DNA from: Rubrivivax sp.
GTDB taxonomy: Bacteria; Pseudomonadota; Gammaproteobacteria; Burkholderiales; Burkholderiaceae_C
Assembly (NCBI GenBank): GCA_030681795.1
Contig: JAUXRG010000092.1
Span: 1 to 53,056 of the forward strand
Reading direction: 5' to 3'
DNA length: 53,056 nucleotides
The notes under the pieces are model-generated. The model was not told the DNA's origin. It did no database searches and saw only the letters and a program-made list of their open reading frames with translations. The translations under genes and the position numbers were made by a program. Position 1 is the stretch's first letter. Each line of letters starts with the position of its first letter. This document shows, one piece after another, positions 25,198 through 34,584 of this stretch.

Positions 25198-25926
25198 CTA
25201 CTTCTTGGCCGCGGCCGCGGCCAGCAGCTTCTCGACCTGTTCGACCGGAATCGCGCCCGGCTTGCGCGTGCCGTCGGCAAAGAAGGTCGCCGGCGTGCCG
25301 TTGATGCGCTGCTTCTGGGCGAACTCACGGTTGCGATCGAGGGCCGTCGTATCGCAACGCGGGCTGACCTTGGGCGGCGCCACGTTGTCCAGCATCCAGG
25401 CGCGCCAGACCTTCACCGGCTCCTTGGCGCACCAGACATCGCTGGCCTTGACCGTGGAATCCGGGCCGAGGATGGGCAGCAAGAAGGTGTAGATGGTGAC
25501 GTCCTTGATCGTCACCAGGTCGCGCTCGAAGCGCTTGCAGTAGCCGCAGTTGGGGTCGACGAACACCGCCATGCGGCGCGAGCCATTGCCCTGGCGGATG
25601 ATGAAGGCGTCCTTCAGCGGCAGCTTGTCGAAGTCGATCGCCAGCAGCCGCTCGATGCGCGCTTCGGTGAGGTCGGCGCGCGTGCGCGTGTCGATCATCG
25701 AACCGTTGACGAGGATGTACTCGCCCTTTTCGTCGCTGTACAGGATCTCGGTGCCGCTAAAACGCACCTCGTACAGCCCATTGATGGGCGTGCGCATGAC
25801 CTCGTCGATCTTGATTTGCGGCAGCCGCTCGGCCAGCGTCTTGCGGATCGCGGCCTCCTGGGCGAAGAGGGTCGACGACGCAAGCAGCGCGGCGGCAAGG
25901 AACGAGGGTCTGAAAGCAAAATTCAT
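25198..25926 (-). CDS. dsbC: Thiol:disulfide interchange protein DsbC
   Basis: A 242-aa periplasmic protein. A signal peptide (MNFAFRPSFLAAALLASSTLFA) is followed by the N-terminal dimerisation domain and a thioredoxin domain with active site CGYC in FVDPNCGYCKRFE and the cis-proline region INGTPATFF. DsbC isomerises wrong disulfides and is kept reduced by DsbD. Another Cys pair (VWCAKEP, PRCDTT) matches the structural disulfide of DsbC. The ATG at 25926 has AGGA eight bases upstream. It follows the UbiH-type gene after 17 bases, so the two probably form one unit. Confidence 0.95.
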   Translation of the reverse strand: MNFAFRPSFLAAALLASSTLFAQEAAIRKTLAERLPQIKIDEVMRTPINGLYEVRFSGTEILYSDEKGEYILVNGSMIDTRTRADLTEARIERLLAIDFDKLPLKDAFIIRQGNGSRRMAVFVDPNCGYCKRFERDLVTIKDVTIYTFLLPILGPDSTVKASDVWCAKEPVKVWRAWMLDNVAPPKVSPRCDTTALDRNREFAQKQRINGTPATFFADGTRKPGAIPVEQVEKLLAAAAAKK

Positions 25927-25943
25927 CGAGTGATCCTGTGAAG

Positions 25944-27062
25944 TCAGGCGCCCAGGGCGCCACCGGTGAGCAGCCGCTTGATCGGCGGCAAGTGATTGAC
26001 CAGAGTCAGGCCACGGTTGCGCAGTTCCTTGACCAGCGGGTCGGGGCTGGCGAAGAGGTGCAACAAACCGTCGCAGACCTGTGCCATGGCGAGCGTGGGG
26101 CCCAGGCGGCGGCGGGCGTAGCGGGCCAGCAGCCTGGGGTCGCCCAGGCCGCGCCAGCTCTCGCGCGCCGACAGCACCTCTGCCAGGGCGATGACGTCGC
26201 CCAGGCCCAGGTTCAGCCCCTGCCCGGCCAGCGGGTGCACCAGGTGCGCCGCGTCGCCCGCCAGCACCCAGCCCGGGCCGTACCAGGCCGAGGCCTGCGC
26301 CAGCGCCAGCGGCCATTGCGCGCGCGCGCTGGCCAGCGTGAGGTGGCCGGCGGCGCCGGCGGTGGCGTCCATCAGCGTGGCCGTGAAGTCGGCATCGGTC
26401 AGGGCCATGAGCTCGTCGGCACGCGCGTCGGGCACCGACCACACCAGCCCCAGGCCATGGCCCGCCAGTCCGTTGAAGCGCGGGCGGTCCAGCGGCAGCA
26501 GCGCCAGCACATCGGGGCTGCGGAACCACTGCCGCGCCAGGCCGGCATGCGGCCGGTCGCTGAGCAGACGCGCGGCGATGCCGCGGTGCCCGTAGGGGTG
26601 GCGCGTCATCGTCACGCCCAGCTCCGAGCGCGTGGCGGAATCCTTGCCTTCGGCCAGCACCTGCAGCGTGGCCGGCACCGCGGCGGGCACCGGCGTGACA
26701 TGCGCCGCATAGCGCACCACGGCGCGCAGGGCACGCTCGAGCTCGCTGGCGTCCACGATCCAGGCCAGCTCACCCAGGCCCTGAGCCCAGGCCGAAAAAT
26801 CGATCGCCGCACCCGGCGCGTCGCCCTGCACATGCATGTCGTGCACCTGGGTGCGTGCATCAAACGGGATCGCCTCCCAGACCTTGAGCTGCGCCAGCAG
26901 CGACACCGAGGCGGCGTTGAGCGCGTAGCTGCGCAGGTCTTCGCCCGCCGGCTCGTCCAGCGGGCCCAGCAAGGCCACGCTCAGCCCCTGGCGCGACAGC
27001 GCCAGCGCCGTGGCCAACCCCACCGCGCCCGCGCCGCGCACCAGGACATCGTAAGAACTCAT
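25944..27062 (-). CDS. UbiH/UbiF/VisC-family FAD monooxygenase
   Basis: A 372-aa flavoprotein with the N-terminal dinucleotide fold YDVLVRGAGAVGLATALAL, and the second FAD motif GWVLAGDAAHLVHPLAGQGLNLGLGD, both diagnostic for ubiquinone-biosynthesis hydroxylases. It should hydroxylate the ubiquinone ring at one position; which of UbiH, UbiI, UbiF or UbiM cannot be told by eye. The first glycine motif is GAGAVG, as in the family. The ATG at 27062 opens MSSYDVLV, and the TACAAT box six bases upstream suggests a leaderless transcript. Confidence 0.9.
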   Translation of the reverse strand: MSSYDVLVRGAGAVGLATALALSRQGLSVALLGPLDEPAGEDLRSYALNAASVSLLAQLKVWEAIPFDARTQVHDMHVQGDAPGAAIDFSAWAQGLGELAWIVDASELERALRAVVRYAAHVTPVPAAVPATLQVLAEGKDSATRSELGVTMTRHPYGHRGIAARLLSDRPHAGLARQWFRSPDVLALLPLDRPRFNGLAGHGLGLVWSVPDARADELMALTDADFTATLMDATAGAAGHLTLASARAQWPLALAQASAWYGPGWVLAGDAAHLVHPLAGQGLNLGLGDVIALAEVLSARESWRGLGDPRLLARYARRRLGPTLAMAQVCDGLLHLFASPDPLVKELRNRGLTLVNHLPPIKRLLTGGALGA

Positions 27063-27115
27063 TCGCGGATTGTAGGGAGGGGCCCCATTGCACAATCGCG
27101 CGCTCAGGTTGAAAC

Positions 27116-27187
27116 CGCCCCCACGCTCGCTGCGCTCGCTGCCCCCCGAGGGGGCGCGTCAGTACCTTCGGGCGGCTGGGCGGTACC
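27116..27187. repeat. GC-rich intergenic repeat (Burkholderiales type)
   Basis: Contains CGCTCGCTGCGCTCGCTGCC, the dyad GCCCCCCGAGGGGGC and a CTTCGGGCGGC tail. Very similar elements occur between genes throughout this order, as I recall, and related pieces appear at 7501, 34497, 45626 and 47262 in this window. It lies between the divergent hydroxylase and MOSC genes. Confidence 0.65.
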
Positions 27188-27211
27188 GACATGCCCCTGC
27201 AAGGAGCCGCC

Positions 27212-28078
27212 TTGAACGAAACCGAGTGCACCCTGTCCGCCCTCACCATCCACCCGATCAAGTCGTGTGGCGGCATCGCCGTGGCCGAAAGCCTGCTCGT
27301 CGAGACCGGCCTGGAGCTCGACCGCGCCTGGATGGTGGTGGACGGGCAAGGCCGCATGCTCACCCAGCGCGAACTGCCGCGCATGGCACTCATCCAGCCG
27401 AGCCTGCGCAACGCCGAGGTGGTGCTGCGCGCGCCGGGCATGCTCGCCCTGCACCTGCAGCGGGACACGGTGGAAGCCACCACCCGGGTGCAGGTCTGGG
27501 ACGATGTGGTCAAGGCCTACGACATGGGTGGGCTGGCCGCGCAGTGGTTCAGCGATTTCCTCGGGCCGGATTGCCATCGACCCCTGCGCCTGGTCCGCTT
27601 CGACCCCGAGGAGCGGCGCCTGTCGAGCCCGAAGTGGGCCGGCGAGATCGAGGCCGAGAATGCCTTCTCCGACGGCTACCCGCTGCTGGTGGCGGGGGCC
27701 GCCTCGCTGGAGGATCTCAACCAGCGGCTGGCCGCGCGCGGCGTGCCACCGGTGACGATGGCGCGCTTTCGGCCCAACCTGGTGCTGACCGGGCTGCAGC
27801 CCTACGACGAGGACCACCTGCAGGAAATCGACATCGCCACCGACGACGGGCCGGTGACGCTGCGGCTGGTCAAACCCTGCGTGCGCTGCACGATCCCCAA
27901 CGTGGACCCGGCCGCTGGCACGACCTCGCACGAGCCCGGCGACACGCTGGCCGGCTACCGTGCCGACCCCCGCATGCAGGGCGGCATCACCTTCGGCATG
28001 AACGCCGTCGTGGTGGCCGGTTTCGAGCACCGGCTGCGCGTGGGGCAGCCGGCCCGGGTGCGCTGGAACTTCGAATGA
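27212..28078 (+). CDS. MOSC domain protein, 288 aa
   Basis: An N-terminal MOSC_N beta barrel (LSALTIHPIKSCGG, GLELDRAWMVVDGQGRMLTQ) is followed by a MOSC domain with FRPNLVL and the sulfur-carrier cysteine in KPCVRCTIPNVDP. This is the YcbX/mARC-like family of molybdenum-cofactor proteins that reduce N-hydroxylated compounds; it lacks a fused ferredoxin domain. A TTG at 27212 with AAGGAG five bases upstream is preferred. An in-frame ATG at 27191 would add seven residues. It precedes ychF by 52 bases. Confidence 0.88.
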   Translation: MNETECTLSALTIHPIKSCGGIAVAESLLVETGLELDRAWMVVDGQGRMLTQRELPRMALIQPSLRNAEVVLRAPGMLALHLQRDTVEATTRVQVWDDVVKAYDMGGLAAQWFSDFLGPDCHRPLRLVRFDPEERRLSSPKWAGEIEAENAFSDGYPLLVAGAASLEDLNQRLAARGVPPVTMARFRPNLVLTGLQPYDEDHLQEIDIATDDGPVTLRLVKPCVRCTIPNVDPAAGTTSHEPGDTLAGYRADPRMQGGITFGMNAVVVAGFEHRLRVGQPARVRWNFE

Positions 28079-28130
28079 CGCCCGTGGTGGAAAATCGCGG
28101 GTTCCCCGCCTCTGATCCGAAAGTCACCCC

Positions 28131-29225
28131 ATGAGCCTCAAGTGCGGCATCGTGGGCCTGCCCAACGTGGGCAAGTCCACCCTCTTCAACGCCCTCACCA
28201 AAGCCGGTATCGCGGCCGAGAACTACCCCTTCTGCACCATCGAGCCCAACGTCGGCGTCGTCGAGCTGCCCGACCCGCGGCTGGCCAGGCTGGCCGAGAT
28301 CGTCAAGCCTGAGCGCGTGGTGCCGGCGATCGTGGAGTTCGTCGATATCGCCGGCCTGGTGGCCGGCGCGAGCAAGGGCGAGGGGCTGGGCAACCAGTTC
28401 CTCAGCCACATCCGCGAGACCGACGCCATCGTGGGCGTGGTGCGCTGCTTCGAGGACGAGAACGTCATCCACGTCGCCGGCAAGATCGACCCCATCTCCG
28501 ACATCGAGGTCATTCAGACCGAGCTCTGCCTGGCCGACCTCTCCACGGTGGAAAAGAGCCTGCACCGCTACGTGAAGGCGGCGCGCTCGGGCAACGACAA
28601 GGAGGCCGCCGCGCTGGTCAAGGTGCTGGAGAAGTGCCAGGCCACGCTGGACCAGGCGCTGCCGGTGCGCGGCATCGATTTCAGCAAGGAAGAGCTTGCC
28701 ATCCTCAAGCCGCTGTGCCTGATCACCGCCAAGCCGGCGATGTTCGTGGCCAACATCGCCGAGGACGGTTTCCTCCACAACCCCTTCCTGGAACGGCTGC
28801 AGGCCTACGCCGCCAAGCAGAACGCGCCGGTGGTGGCCATCTGCGCCAAGACCGAGGCCGAACTCGCCGACATGGCCGACGAGGACAAGGCCCTCTTCCT
28901 GCACGAAATGGGGCAGGACGAGCCCGGTCTGAACCGGCTGATACGCGCCGCCTTCAGTCTGCTGGGGCTGCAGACCTACTTCACCGCTGGGCCGAAGGAA
29001 GTGCGCGCCTGGACCATTCATATCGGCGACACCGCACCGCAGGCCGCCGGCGTGATCCACACCGATTTCGAGCGCGGCTTCATCCGCGCCCAGACCATCG
29101 CCTACGACGACTTCATCGCCCACCAGGGCGAGCACGGCGCCAAGGAGGCCGGCAAGATGCGCTCCGAGGGCAAGGAGTACATCGTCAAGGACGGCGATGT
29201 GCTGAATTTCCTCTTCAACGTCTGA
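28131..29225 (+). CDS. ychF: Redox-regulated ATPase YchF (OLA1 family)
   Basis: A 364-aa Obg-like protein. P-loop GLPNVGKST is at residues 9-17, with switch region [20 protein letters not shown], a coiled-coil insert in the middle and the C-terminal TGS domain (ending in [18 protein letters not shown]). YchF binds ATP rather than GTP and associates with ribosomes; it lowers resistance to oxidative stress. Length and motifs are normal. A GAAAATC stretch lies upstream. Confidence 0.97.
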   Translation: MSLKCGIVGLPNVGKSTLFNALTKAGIAAENYPFCTIEPNVGVVELPDPRLARLAEIVKPERVVPAIVEFVDIAGLVAGASKGEGLGNQFLSHIRETDAIVGVVRCFEDENVIHVAGKIDPISDIEVIQTELCLADLSTVEKSLHRYVKAARSGNDKEAAALVKVLEKCQATLDQALPVRGIDFSKEELAILKPLCLITAKPAMFVANIAEDGFLHNPFLERLQAYAAKQNAPVVAICAKTEAELADMADEDKALFLHEMGQDEPGLNRLIRAAFSLLGLQTYFTAGPKEVRAWTIHIGDTAPQAAGVIHTDFERGFIRAQTIAYDDFIAHQGEHGAKEAGKMRSEGKEYIVKDGDVLNFLFNV

Positions 29226-29316
29226 GCCGCGAAAGCTTGACAAGCGCAAGCGCATGCGCCGGCCTGGCGGGTCGAAGTGCCGCACTGGGCGCCTCGGTGC
29301 GGCGTAAAGTGCAGGC

Positions 29317-32300
29317 ATGACCCCGCGGTCCGACCCTGGCCTCGACACCGCCGCAAGACCGGCGGCGCTGGCCGTGGTCCTGATCACTGCACTGGCTTAC
29401 GCGCTGGTGGGCGCGCTGGCGCTGGTGCTGGCGGGCCCGCCAGGCTACGCATCGCCGCTGTACCCCAGCGCGGGGCTGGCGCTGGCCGCGGTGCTGGTCT
29501 ATGGCCGCACCGCATTGCCGGGCGTCTTCCTGGGTGCCTTCGCGGTGAACGCCGGCCTGGGCGCCCTGCGTGGCCAGGCCGGTCTGAGCAGCCTGCTGAC
29601 GCCGGCGTTGATCGGTGTTGGCGCCGCACTGCAGGCCGGCGTGGGCGCGGCGCTGATTCGACGCTACGTCGGCGTCCCGCTCGTGCTCAACGCCCCGCGC
29701 GATATCCTGCGCGCCGGCGTGCTGGGCGCGTTGGTCGCCTGCAGCATCAACCCCAGCGTGGCCACGCTGGCCCTGCTGGCCGGCGGGGTGCTGGGCCGCG
29801 ACGCCTGGTTCACCACCTGGTTGACCTGGTGGCTGGGCGACGCGCTGGGCGTGCTCATCGGCGCGCCCTTGGTGCTCACGGTGATCGGCCGCCCGCGCTC
29901 GGACTGGCAGCCCCGGCGGCGAACCGTCGCCGTGCCCCTCTTGCTGGCCTTGGCGCTGCTGGCCACCGGCATGGCCGAGTTCCACCGGCTGGACCGGCAC
30001 CGGCTGACCGCGAGCTTCGAGCGCGACGCCGACCGCCTGGCCAGCGAAGCCCAGGCCCGCCTGGCCCTGCCGCTGCACGCGCTGCAGGCGATCAAGGGCG
30101 CGGTCCGTGGCGACGAGCGCATCGGCGCCGCCACGCTGCACCAGGCTTCGAGGTGGTGGCTGGCGCAGCCCATCCAGCTTCAGGCCACCGGTTGTGCCGA
30201 GCTCGTTTTGCTGGAAGACGTGCCGGCGTTCGAAGCCGCGGCACGCGCCGAAGGCCTGAGCGGCTACCGCGTATTCGACCGTGACAACGACGCGGCCCGC
30301 GCGGCCGACCGCGAGGTGGTGGCGCTGCGGCGCATCGAGCCCGCCGAAGGCAACGTCGCGGCGCTGGGCGTCAACGTGCTGTCCATACCCGCGGCCCGCG
30401 CCGCCGTGCTGGAGACCCGCCGCAGCGGCAACCCGGCGGCCACGACGGGTTTCCAACTCACGCAGCTGCCCGGGGACGAGACCGGCATCGTGCTCTACCA
30501 GGCGCTGTACCGTGGCGAGCCGGCGGACCAGGCCGCCCGGATCGCTCAGTTTCGTGGCGTGGTATTCGTGACGGTGCGCACCGAACGGGCGCTGGCCGGC
30601 CTGGCGCGGCCCGAGCAGCAGTACCTGCGCTGGTGCCTGGTCGACCCCGACCCCGCGGCGGCGCGGCACCGCCTGGCCGGGCCGGCCGGCTGCGACACCG
30701 CCCGGGCACCGGACAACGCCTACCAGGCCGTGCGCCGGCTCGAACTGGGCGGCCGGGCGATGGAGTTGCGCATCGTCGCGCCGGAGGGCACCGTGCCCGG
30801 GGCGCAGGTCGAGGCCAGCTGGCTACTCGCCTTGGTCGGCATGGCCGCCGCGGCCCTGCTCGGCGCGCTGCTGCTGACCGTCACCGGGCACAGCCGGCGC
30901 ACCGAGTTGGCCGTACAGAAAGGCACCTCCGAGCTGCGCCGCGAGGTCGCCGAGCGCACGCATGCCGAGACCGCCCTTCGCGAAAGCGAGGCCCGGCTGC
31001 GTGCCATCCTCGACCATGCGCCCATCGGCGTGATGTTCCTCGACCCGCAGGGCCGCATCATCGACTGCAACCTGCAGCTCTGTCGCATGGCCGGGCACAG
31101 CGCCCAGGAGCTGCGCGGCCGCTCGGTGACGGACCTGGCCCAGCCGCAGGAAGCCGCTCGCCTGGGCCAGATGCGCCGCGAGCTGATCGAAGGCGCCGCC
31201 GACTCGTTTCTCGAAGACGTGGCGCTGCGCCACCCGCAAGGGCGCGAGCAGATCGTGCGGGTGGCCACCGCCGCGCTGCGTGACCCGCAGGGGCGCATGG
31301 CGCGCATGGTGGCGGTGGTCCAGGACATCACCGAACAATTGCGGCTGGAGGCCTCGGAGCGCGCCCTTCACCAGGCCGAGGCGGCCAGCCGGGCCAAGAG
31401 CGAGTTCGTTTCACGCATGAGCCACGAACTGCGCACGCCGCTGAACGCCATGATCGGCTTCACACAACTGCTCGGCATGGACCGCGAGCCCGGCTTGAGC
31501 CCGCAGCAGCAGGAATGGACGCAGCACATCTTGCGCGCCGGCTGGCACTTGCTGGAGATGATCAACGAAACCCTGGACCTGGCGCGCATCGAATCGGGCG
31601 CCGTCAAGCTCACATTGGTGCCGGTGGACTTCGCGCCGTTGGCGGCCGCCTGCCGATCCATGGTGGCCCCCGGGGCGGCGCAACGCGGCATCCGCATCGA
31701 CGAGGTGATCGCCCCCGGCCTGGGTGCGGTGCTCGGGGACACGACGCGCCTGAAGCAGGTGCTGACCAACCTGCTGTCCAACGCCGTCAAATACAACCAC
31801 GAAGGCGGTGTCGTCACGCTGACCGCGCGGCGCCTGGACGACGGGCACATCGAGGTGGCCGTGGCGGACACCGGCATGGGCATGACGCCCGAGCAGCTCG
31901 CCTCGCTGTTCCAGCCCTACAACCGGCTCGGCCGCGAAAGCACGGGCATCGAAGGCAGCGGCATCGGGCTGGTGATCAGCCGGCGCCTGACGGAACTGAT
32001 GGGCGGGACGATCGTGGTTTCCAGCGAGGCCGGCGTGGGATCGATCTTCACGCTGCGCCTGCCCGCCACCCAGGCCACCGAAACGCCGGCAGCCGGCTTC
32101 ATCGATTCGTCACCCGCGCCTTACCAGCAGCGCCTGGTGCACTACGTGGAAGATAACGAAACGAACATCGAAGTCATGCGCGGCGTCTTCGCGCAGCGCG
32201 CGCAGATCCGCCTTGAGACATCGACGCTGGGCCTGGATGGCCTGGCCTCGATCCGCCAAAGGCGGCCCGACCTCATCTTGCTGGACATGCACCTGCCGGA

Positions 32301-32517
32301 CATCAGCGGCCTCGAGCTGCTGCGCCACTTGAAACAGGACGACAGCGTCGCCGACATCCCCGTCATCGTCGTCTCCGCCGATGCCACGCCCGAGACCATG
32401 CGGCGGGCCCTGGTCAACGGCGCGCTGCACTACGTGACCAAACCGCTGGACGTGGCCCGGTTCCTGCAGATCATCGATGGCATCCTGGAAGCCGTCGAGA
32501 CGCGCTGGGGCCTCTGA
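29317..32517 (+). CDS. Hybrid sensor histidine kinase (MASE1-CHASE-PAS-HisKA-HATPase-REC), 1066 aa
   Basis: Domains in order: an N-terminal MASE1-like membrane region (about 15-205, with LYPSAGLALAAVLVYGR), a CHASE-like periplasmic domain (about 225-500), a membrane segment near 510-530, a coiled-coil linker, a PAS domain (about 565-675, RAILDHAPIGVMFLDPQG), HisKA with the phospho-accepting His703 in SHELRTPLN, an HATPase with NLLSNAVKYN, DTGMGM and GSGIGL, and a C-terminal receiver with Asp990 in LLDMHLPD and Lys in VTKPLD. All key residues are present. It probably senses an extracytoplasmic ligand and passes phosphate within the protein or to an unseen partner. No separate regulator gene is adjacent. 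TAAAGT lies six bases before the ATG. Confidence 0.9.
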   Translation: MTPRSDPGLDTAARPAALAVVLITALAYALVGALALVLAGPPGYASPLYPSAGLALAAVLVYGRTALPGVFLGAFAVNAGLGALRGQAGLSSLLTPALIGVGAALQAGVGAALIRRYVGVPLVLNAPRDILRAGVLGALVACSINPSVATLALLAGGVLGRDAWFTTWLTWWLGDALGVLIGAPLVLTVIGRPRSDWQPRRRTVAVPLLLALALLATGMAEFHRLDRHRLTASFERDADRLASEAQARLALPLHALQAIKGAVRGDERIGAATLHQASRWWLAQPIQLQATGCAELVLLEDVPAFEAAARAEGLSGYRVFDRDNDAARAADREVVALRRIEPAEGNVAALGVNVLSIPAARAAVLETRRSGNPAATTGFQLTQLPGDETGIVLYQALYRGEPADQAARIAQFRGVVFVTVRTERALAGLARPEQQYLRWCLVDPDPAAARHRLAGPAGCDTARAPDNAYQAVRRLELGGRAMELRIVAPEGTVPGAQVEASWLLALVGMAAAALLGALLLTVTGHSRRTELAVQKGTSELRREVAERTHAETALRESEARLRAILDHAPIGVMFLDPQGRIIDCNLQLCRMAGHSAQELRGRSVTDLAQPQEAARLGQMRRELIEGAADSFLEDVALRHPQGREQIVRVATAALRDPQGRMARMVAVVQDITEQLRLEASERALHQAEAASRAKSEFVSRMSHELRTPLNAMIGFTQLLGMDREPGLSPQQQEWTQHILRAGWHLLEMINETLDLARIESGAVKLTLVPVDFAPLAAACRSMVAPGAAQRGIRIDEVIAPGLGAVLGDTTRLKQVLTNLLSNAVKYNHEGGVVTLTARRLDDGHIEVAVADTGMGMTPEQLASLFQPYNRLGRESTGIEGSGIGLVISRRLTELMGGTIVVSSEAGVGSIFTLRLPATQATETPAAGFIDSSPAPYQQRLVHYVEDNETNIEVMRGVFAQRAQIRLETSTLGLDGLASIRQRRPDLILLDMHLPDISGLELLRHLKQDDSVADIPVIVVSADATPETMRRALVNGALHYVTKPLDVARFLQIIDGILEAVETRWGL

Positions 32518-32552
32518 ACCCGGCTTGCGCCAGACCCCCACCACTGCAAACC

Positions 32553-33413
32553 ATGTACGACCACAACGAAACCCTGGACGAGGCCGTGGCGCGCAATGTG
32601 CGCGACGCGCTCTTCGAAGACATAGGCTGCGGCGACTGGACCGCGCAACTGGTGCCCGCCGGCCGCCGCGTCAGCGCGCGCGTGGTGGCCAAGGAGGCGG
32701 CTGTGCTCTGCGGCCGGCCCTGGTTCGACGCTTGCGTGCAGGCACTGGACCCGCTCGCCACGCTGGTCTGGCCACACGCCGAGGGCGAGTCGGTCCAAGC
32801 CGGGGCCGAGGTCTGCCGCGTGCAGGCCGATGCCCGCGCCCTGCTCAGTGCCGAACGGCCCGCGCTGAATTTCCTGCAGACGCTCTCAGCCACCGCGACG
32901 GTGACCAAGCAGTTCGTGGACGCCATCGCCGGGGCCTCGCCCAACCCGCGCGGGTGTGCCGTGCTCGATACCCGCAAGACCCTGCCCGGCCTGCGCCAGG
33001 CGCAGAAATACGCCGTGCGCACGGGCGGCGGGCACAACCACCGCATGGCGCTGTGGGACGGCATCCTGATCAAGGAGAACCACATCGCCGCGGCCGGCGG
33101 CATCGCCCAGGCGCTGCGTGCGGCGCAGGCGCTGAATGCCGGCGTGACGGTGCAGATCGAGGTCGAGAACCTGGCCGAACTGCAAGCCGCGCTGGCCGCC
33201 GGCGCCACCCGTGTGTTGCTCGACGACTTCGCCCTGGAAGATATGCACCGCGCCTTCGCCCTCAATGCCGGTCGCGCCCTGCTGGAGGTTTCCGGCGGTG
33301 TGGATCTGGGCCACATCCGCGACATCGCCGCCACGGGCGTCGACCGCATCTCGGTGGGCAAGCTGACCCAGGACGTCAAGGCCGTGGACCTGTCGCTGCG
33401 CGTCGACGGCTGA
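32553..33413 (+). CDS. nadC: Quinolinate phosphoribosyltransferase (carboxylating)
   Basis: A 286-aa enzyme of NAD synthesis making nicotinate mononucleotide from quinolinate and PRPP. Seen are EDIGCGDWTAQL, NFLQTLSATAT, the PRPP/quinolinate-binding TRKTLPGLR, GGGHNHRMALWDGILIKENH, and the barrel end VSGGVDLGHIRDIAATGVD. Length and motifs are normal. It follows the kinase gene after 35 bases. A dyad at 33431-33452 lies just past its stop. Confidence 0.96.
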   Translation: MYDHNETLDEAVARNVRDALFEDIGCGDWTAQLVPAGRRVSARVVAKEAAVLCGRPWFDACVQALDPLATLVWPHAEGESVQAGAEVCRVQADARALLSAERPALNFLQTLSATATVTKQFVDAIAGASPNPRGCAVLDTRKTLPGLRQAQKYAVRTGGGHNHRMALWDGILIKENHIAAAGGIAQALRAAQALNAGVTVQIEVENLAELQAALAAGATRVLLDDFALEDMHRAFALNAGRALLEVSGGVDLGHIRDIAATGVDRISVGKLTQDVKAVDLSLRVDG

Positions 33414-33430
33414 AGTTCCCTCGTTGCGTT

Positions 33431-33452
33431 TAAGTTTGTGTGCGCAAACTTA
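33431..33452. promoter_or_regulatory. AT-rich 8-bp inverted repeat between nadC and rpoH
   Basis: TAAGTTTG and CAAACTTA pair around TGTGCG. It may be a weak terminator for nadC or part of the rpoH control region; no T run follows, so neither reading is secure. Confidence 0.45.
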
Positions 33453-33509
33453 TTCAACGCGCGATCAACACCGTATGAAGTGCATCTTCCGTACATGCCA
33501 CGGGGACGA

Positions 33510-33536
33510 TCAGCACTCTCTGGTGGGGAGTGCTAA
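33510..33536 (+). promoter_or_regulatory. CIRCE operator (HrcA site) upstream of rpoH
   Basis: TCAGCACTC, nine bases, GAGTGCTAA. The CIRCE consensus is TTAGCACTC-N9-GAGTGCTAA, so only one of 18 arm positions differs. It ends 42 bases before the rpoH start. CIRCE binds the repressor HrcA, which releases DNA upon heat shock. HrcA control of rpoH is known as a betaproteobacterial trait. A TAATAT sequence at 33534-33539 overlapping the right arm could be the -10 box. Confidence 0.9.
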
Positions 33537-33578
33537 TATTTGTGGAACTCGGCCTCCGGCCCGTGAATCTCAGACCGC

Positions 33579-34583
33579 ATGAATAATTCTGGTACCACCA
33601 CCACCGCTCTGTCCCTGCGCGACCCCTGGTCGCTGGTGCCCTCGCTGGGCAACCTGGATGCGTACGTCTCGGCCGTCAACCGGCTGCCGATGCTGACGCA
33701 GGCCGAGGAAACCGAATTCGGCCGCGCCCTGCGCAACGAGGGCGATGTGAAGGCGGCCGGGCGGCTGGTGCTGTCGCACCTGCGCCTGGTGGTTTCCGTC
33801 TCGCGCCAGTACCTCGGCTACGGCCTGCCGCAGGGCGACCTGATCCAGGAAGGCAATGTCGGCCTGATGAAGGCCGTCAAGCGCTTCGACCCCGAGCACG
33901 GCGTGCGCCTGGTGAGCTACGCGCTGCACTGGATCAAGGCCGAGATCCACGAGTACATCCTGAAAAACTGGCGCATGGTCAAGGTGGCCACCACCAAGGC
34001 CCAGCGCAAGCTGTTCTTCAACCTGCGCTCGATGAAGCAGGGCATGAAGAGCGACGCCGCCGATGCCGACACGCATCGCAATACGCTCACACCGGCCGAA
34101 GTCGCCGCCATGGCGCGCACACTCAACGTCAAGCCCGCCGAAGTCATCGAGATGGAGACGCGCTTGACCGGGGGCGACGTGGCCCTGGAGCCGCAGACCG
34201 ACGACGGTGAAGAGAGCTTCGCCCCCATCGCCTACCTGGCCGACGACAGCAGCGAGCCCACCCGGCGGCTGGAGGCGCGCCACCGCGACTGGCTCTCCGG
34301 CGACGGCATCACCCAGGCCCTGGGCTCGCTCGACGAGCGCAGCCGGCGCATCGTGGAAGAACGCTGGCTGAAGGTCAACGACGATGCCTCGGGCGGCATG
34401 ACGCTGCACGAACTGGCGGCGGTATACGGCGTCAGTGCGGAGCGCATCCGCCAGATCGAAGTCGCCGCGCTGAAAAAGATGCGCAAAGAACTTGAGCCCA
34501 CCCCCGAAGCGGCCGTTGGCCGCTCCCCCTCAAGGGGGCAACGCCAGCGGCCCGGCCAAGCCGGTTCCGCGGCGTTCGCTTGA
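33579..34583 (+). CDS. rpoH: RNA polymerase heat-shock sigma factor RpoH (sigma-32)
   Basis: A 334-aa sigma-70-family protein. Region 2 contains LSHLRLVVSVSRQYLGYGLPQGDLIQEGNVGLMKAVKRFDP and SYALHWIKAEIHEYI. The RpoH-box stretch QRKLFFNLRSMK and region 4 LHELAAVYGVSAERIRQIE mark it as sigma-32. It directs polymerase to chaperone and protease promoters on heat stress. The last 29 residues, after KKMRKEL, are Pro/Arg/Gly-rich and are encoded by a GC-rich intergenic repeat, so the natural end may be earlier in relatives. A CIRCE operator lies 42 bases upstream of the start. It is convergent with the SCO gene, with only one base between the stops. Confidence 0.96.
   Translation: MNNSGTTTTALSLRDPWSLVPSLGNLDAYVSAVNRLPMLTQAEETEFGRALRNEGDVKAAGRLVLSHLRLVVSVSRQYLGYGLPQGDLIQEGNVGLMKAVKRFDPEHGVRLVSYALHWIKAEIHEYILKNWRMVKVATTKAQRKLFFNLRSMKQGMKSDAADADTHRNTLTPAEVAAMARTLNVKPAEVIEMETRLTGGDVALEPQTDDGEESFAPIAYLADDSSEPTRRLEARHRDWLSGDGITQALGSLDERSRRIVEERWLKVNDDASGGMTLHELAAVYGVSAERIRQIEVAALKKMRKELEPTPEAAVGRSPSRGQRQRPGQAGSAAFA
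34497..34572. repeat. GC-rich intergenic repeat overlapping the rpoH 3' end
   Basis: CACCCCCGAAGCGGCCG..., the palindrome-like CCCCCTCAAGGGGG and CCAGCGGCCCGGCC form the common Burkholderiales intergenic element (in reverse orientation, as I remember it). Here it has become part of the rpoH reading frame, coding the last 29 residues. Confidence 0.65.
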
Positions 34584-34584
34584 T

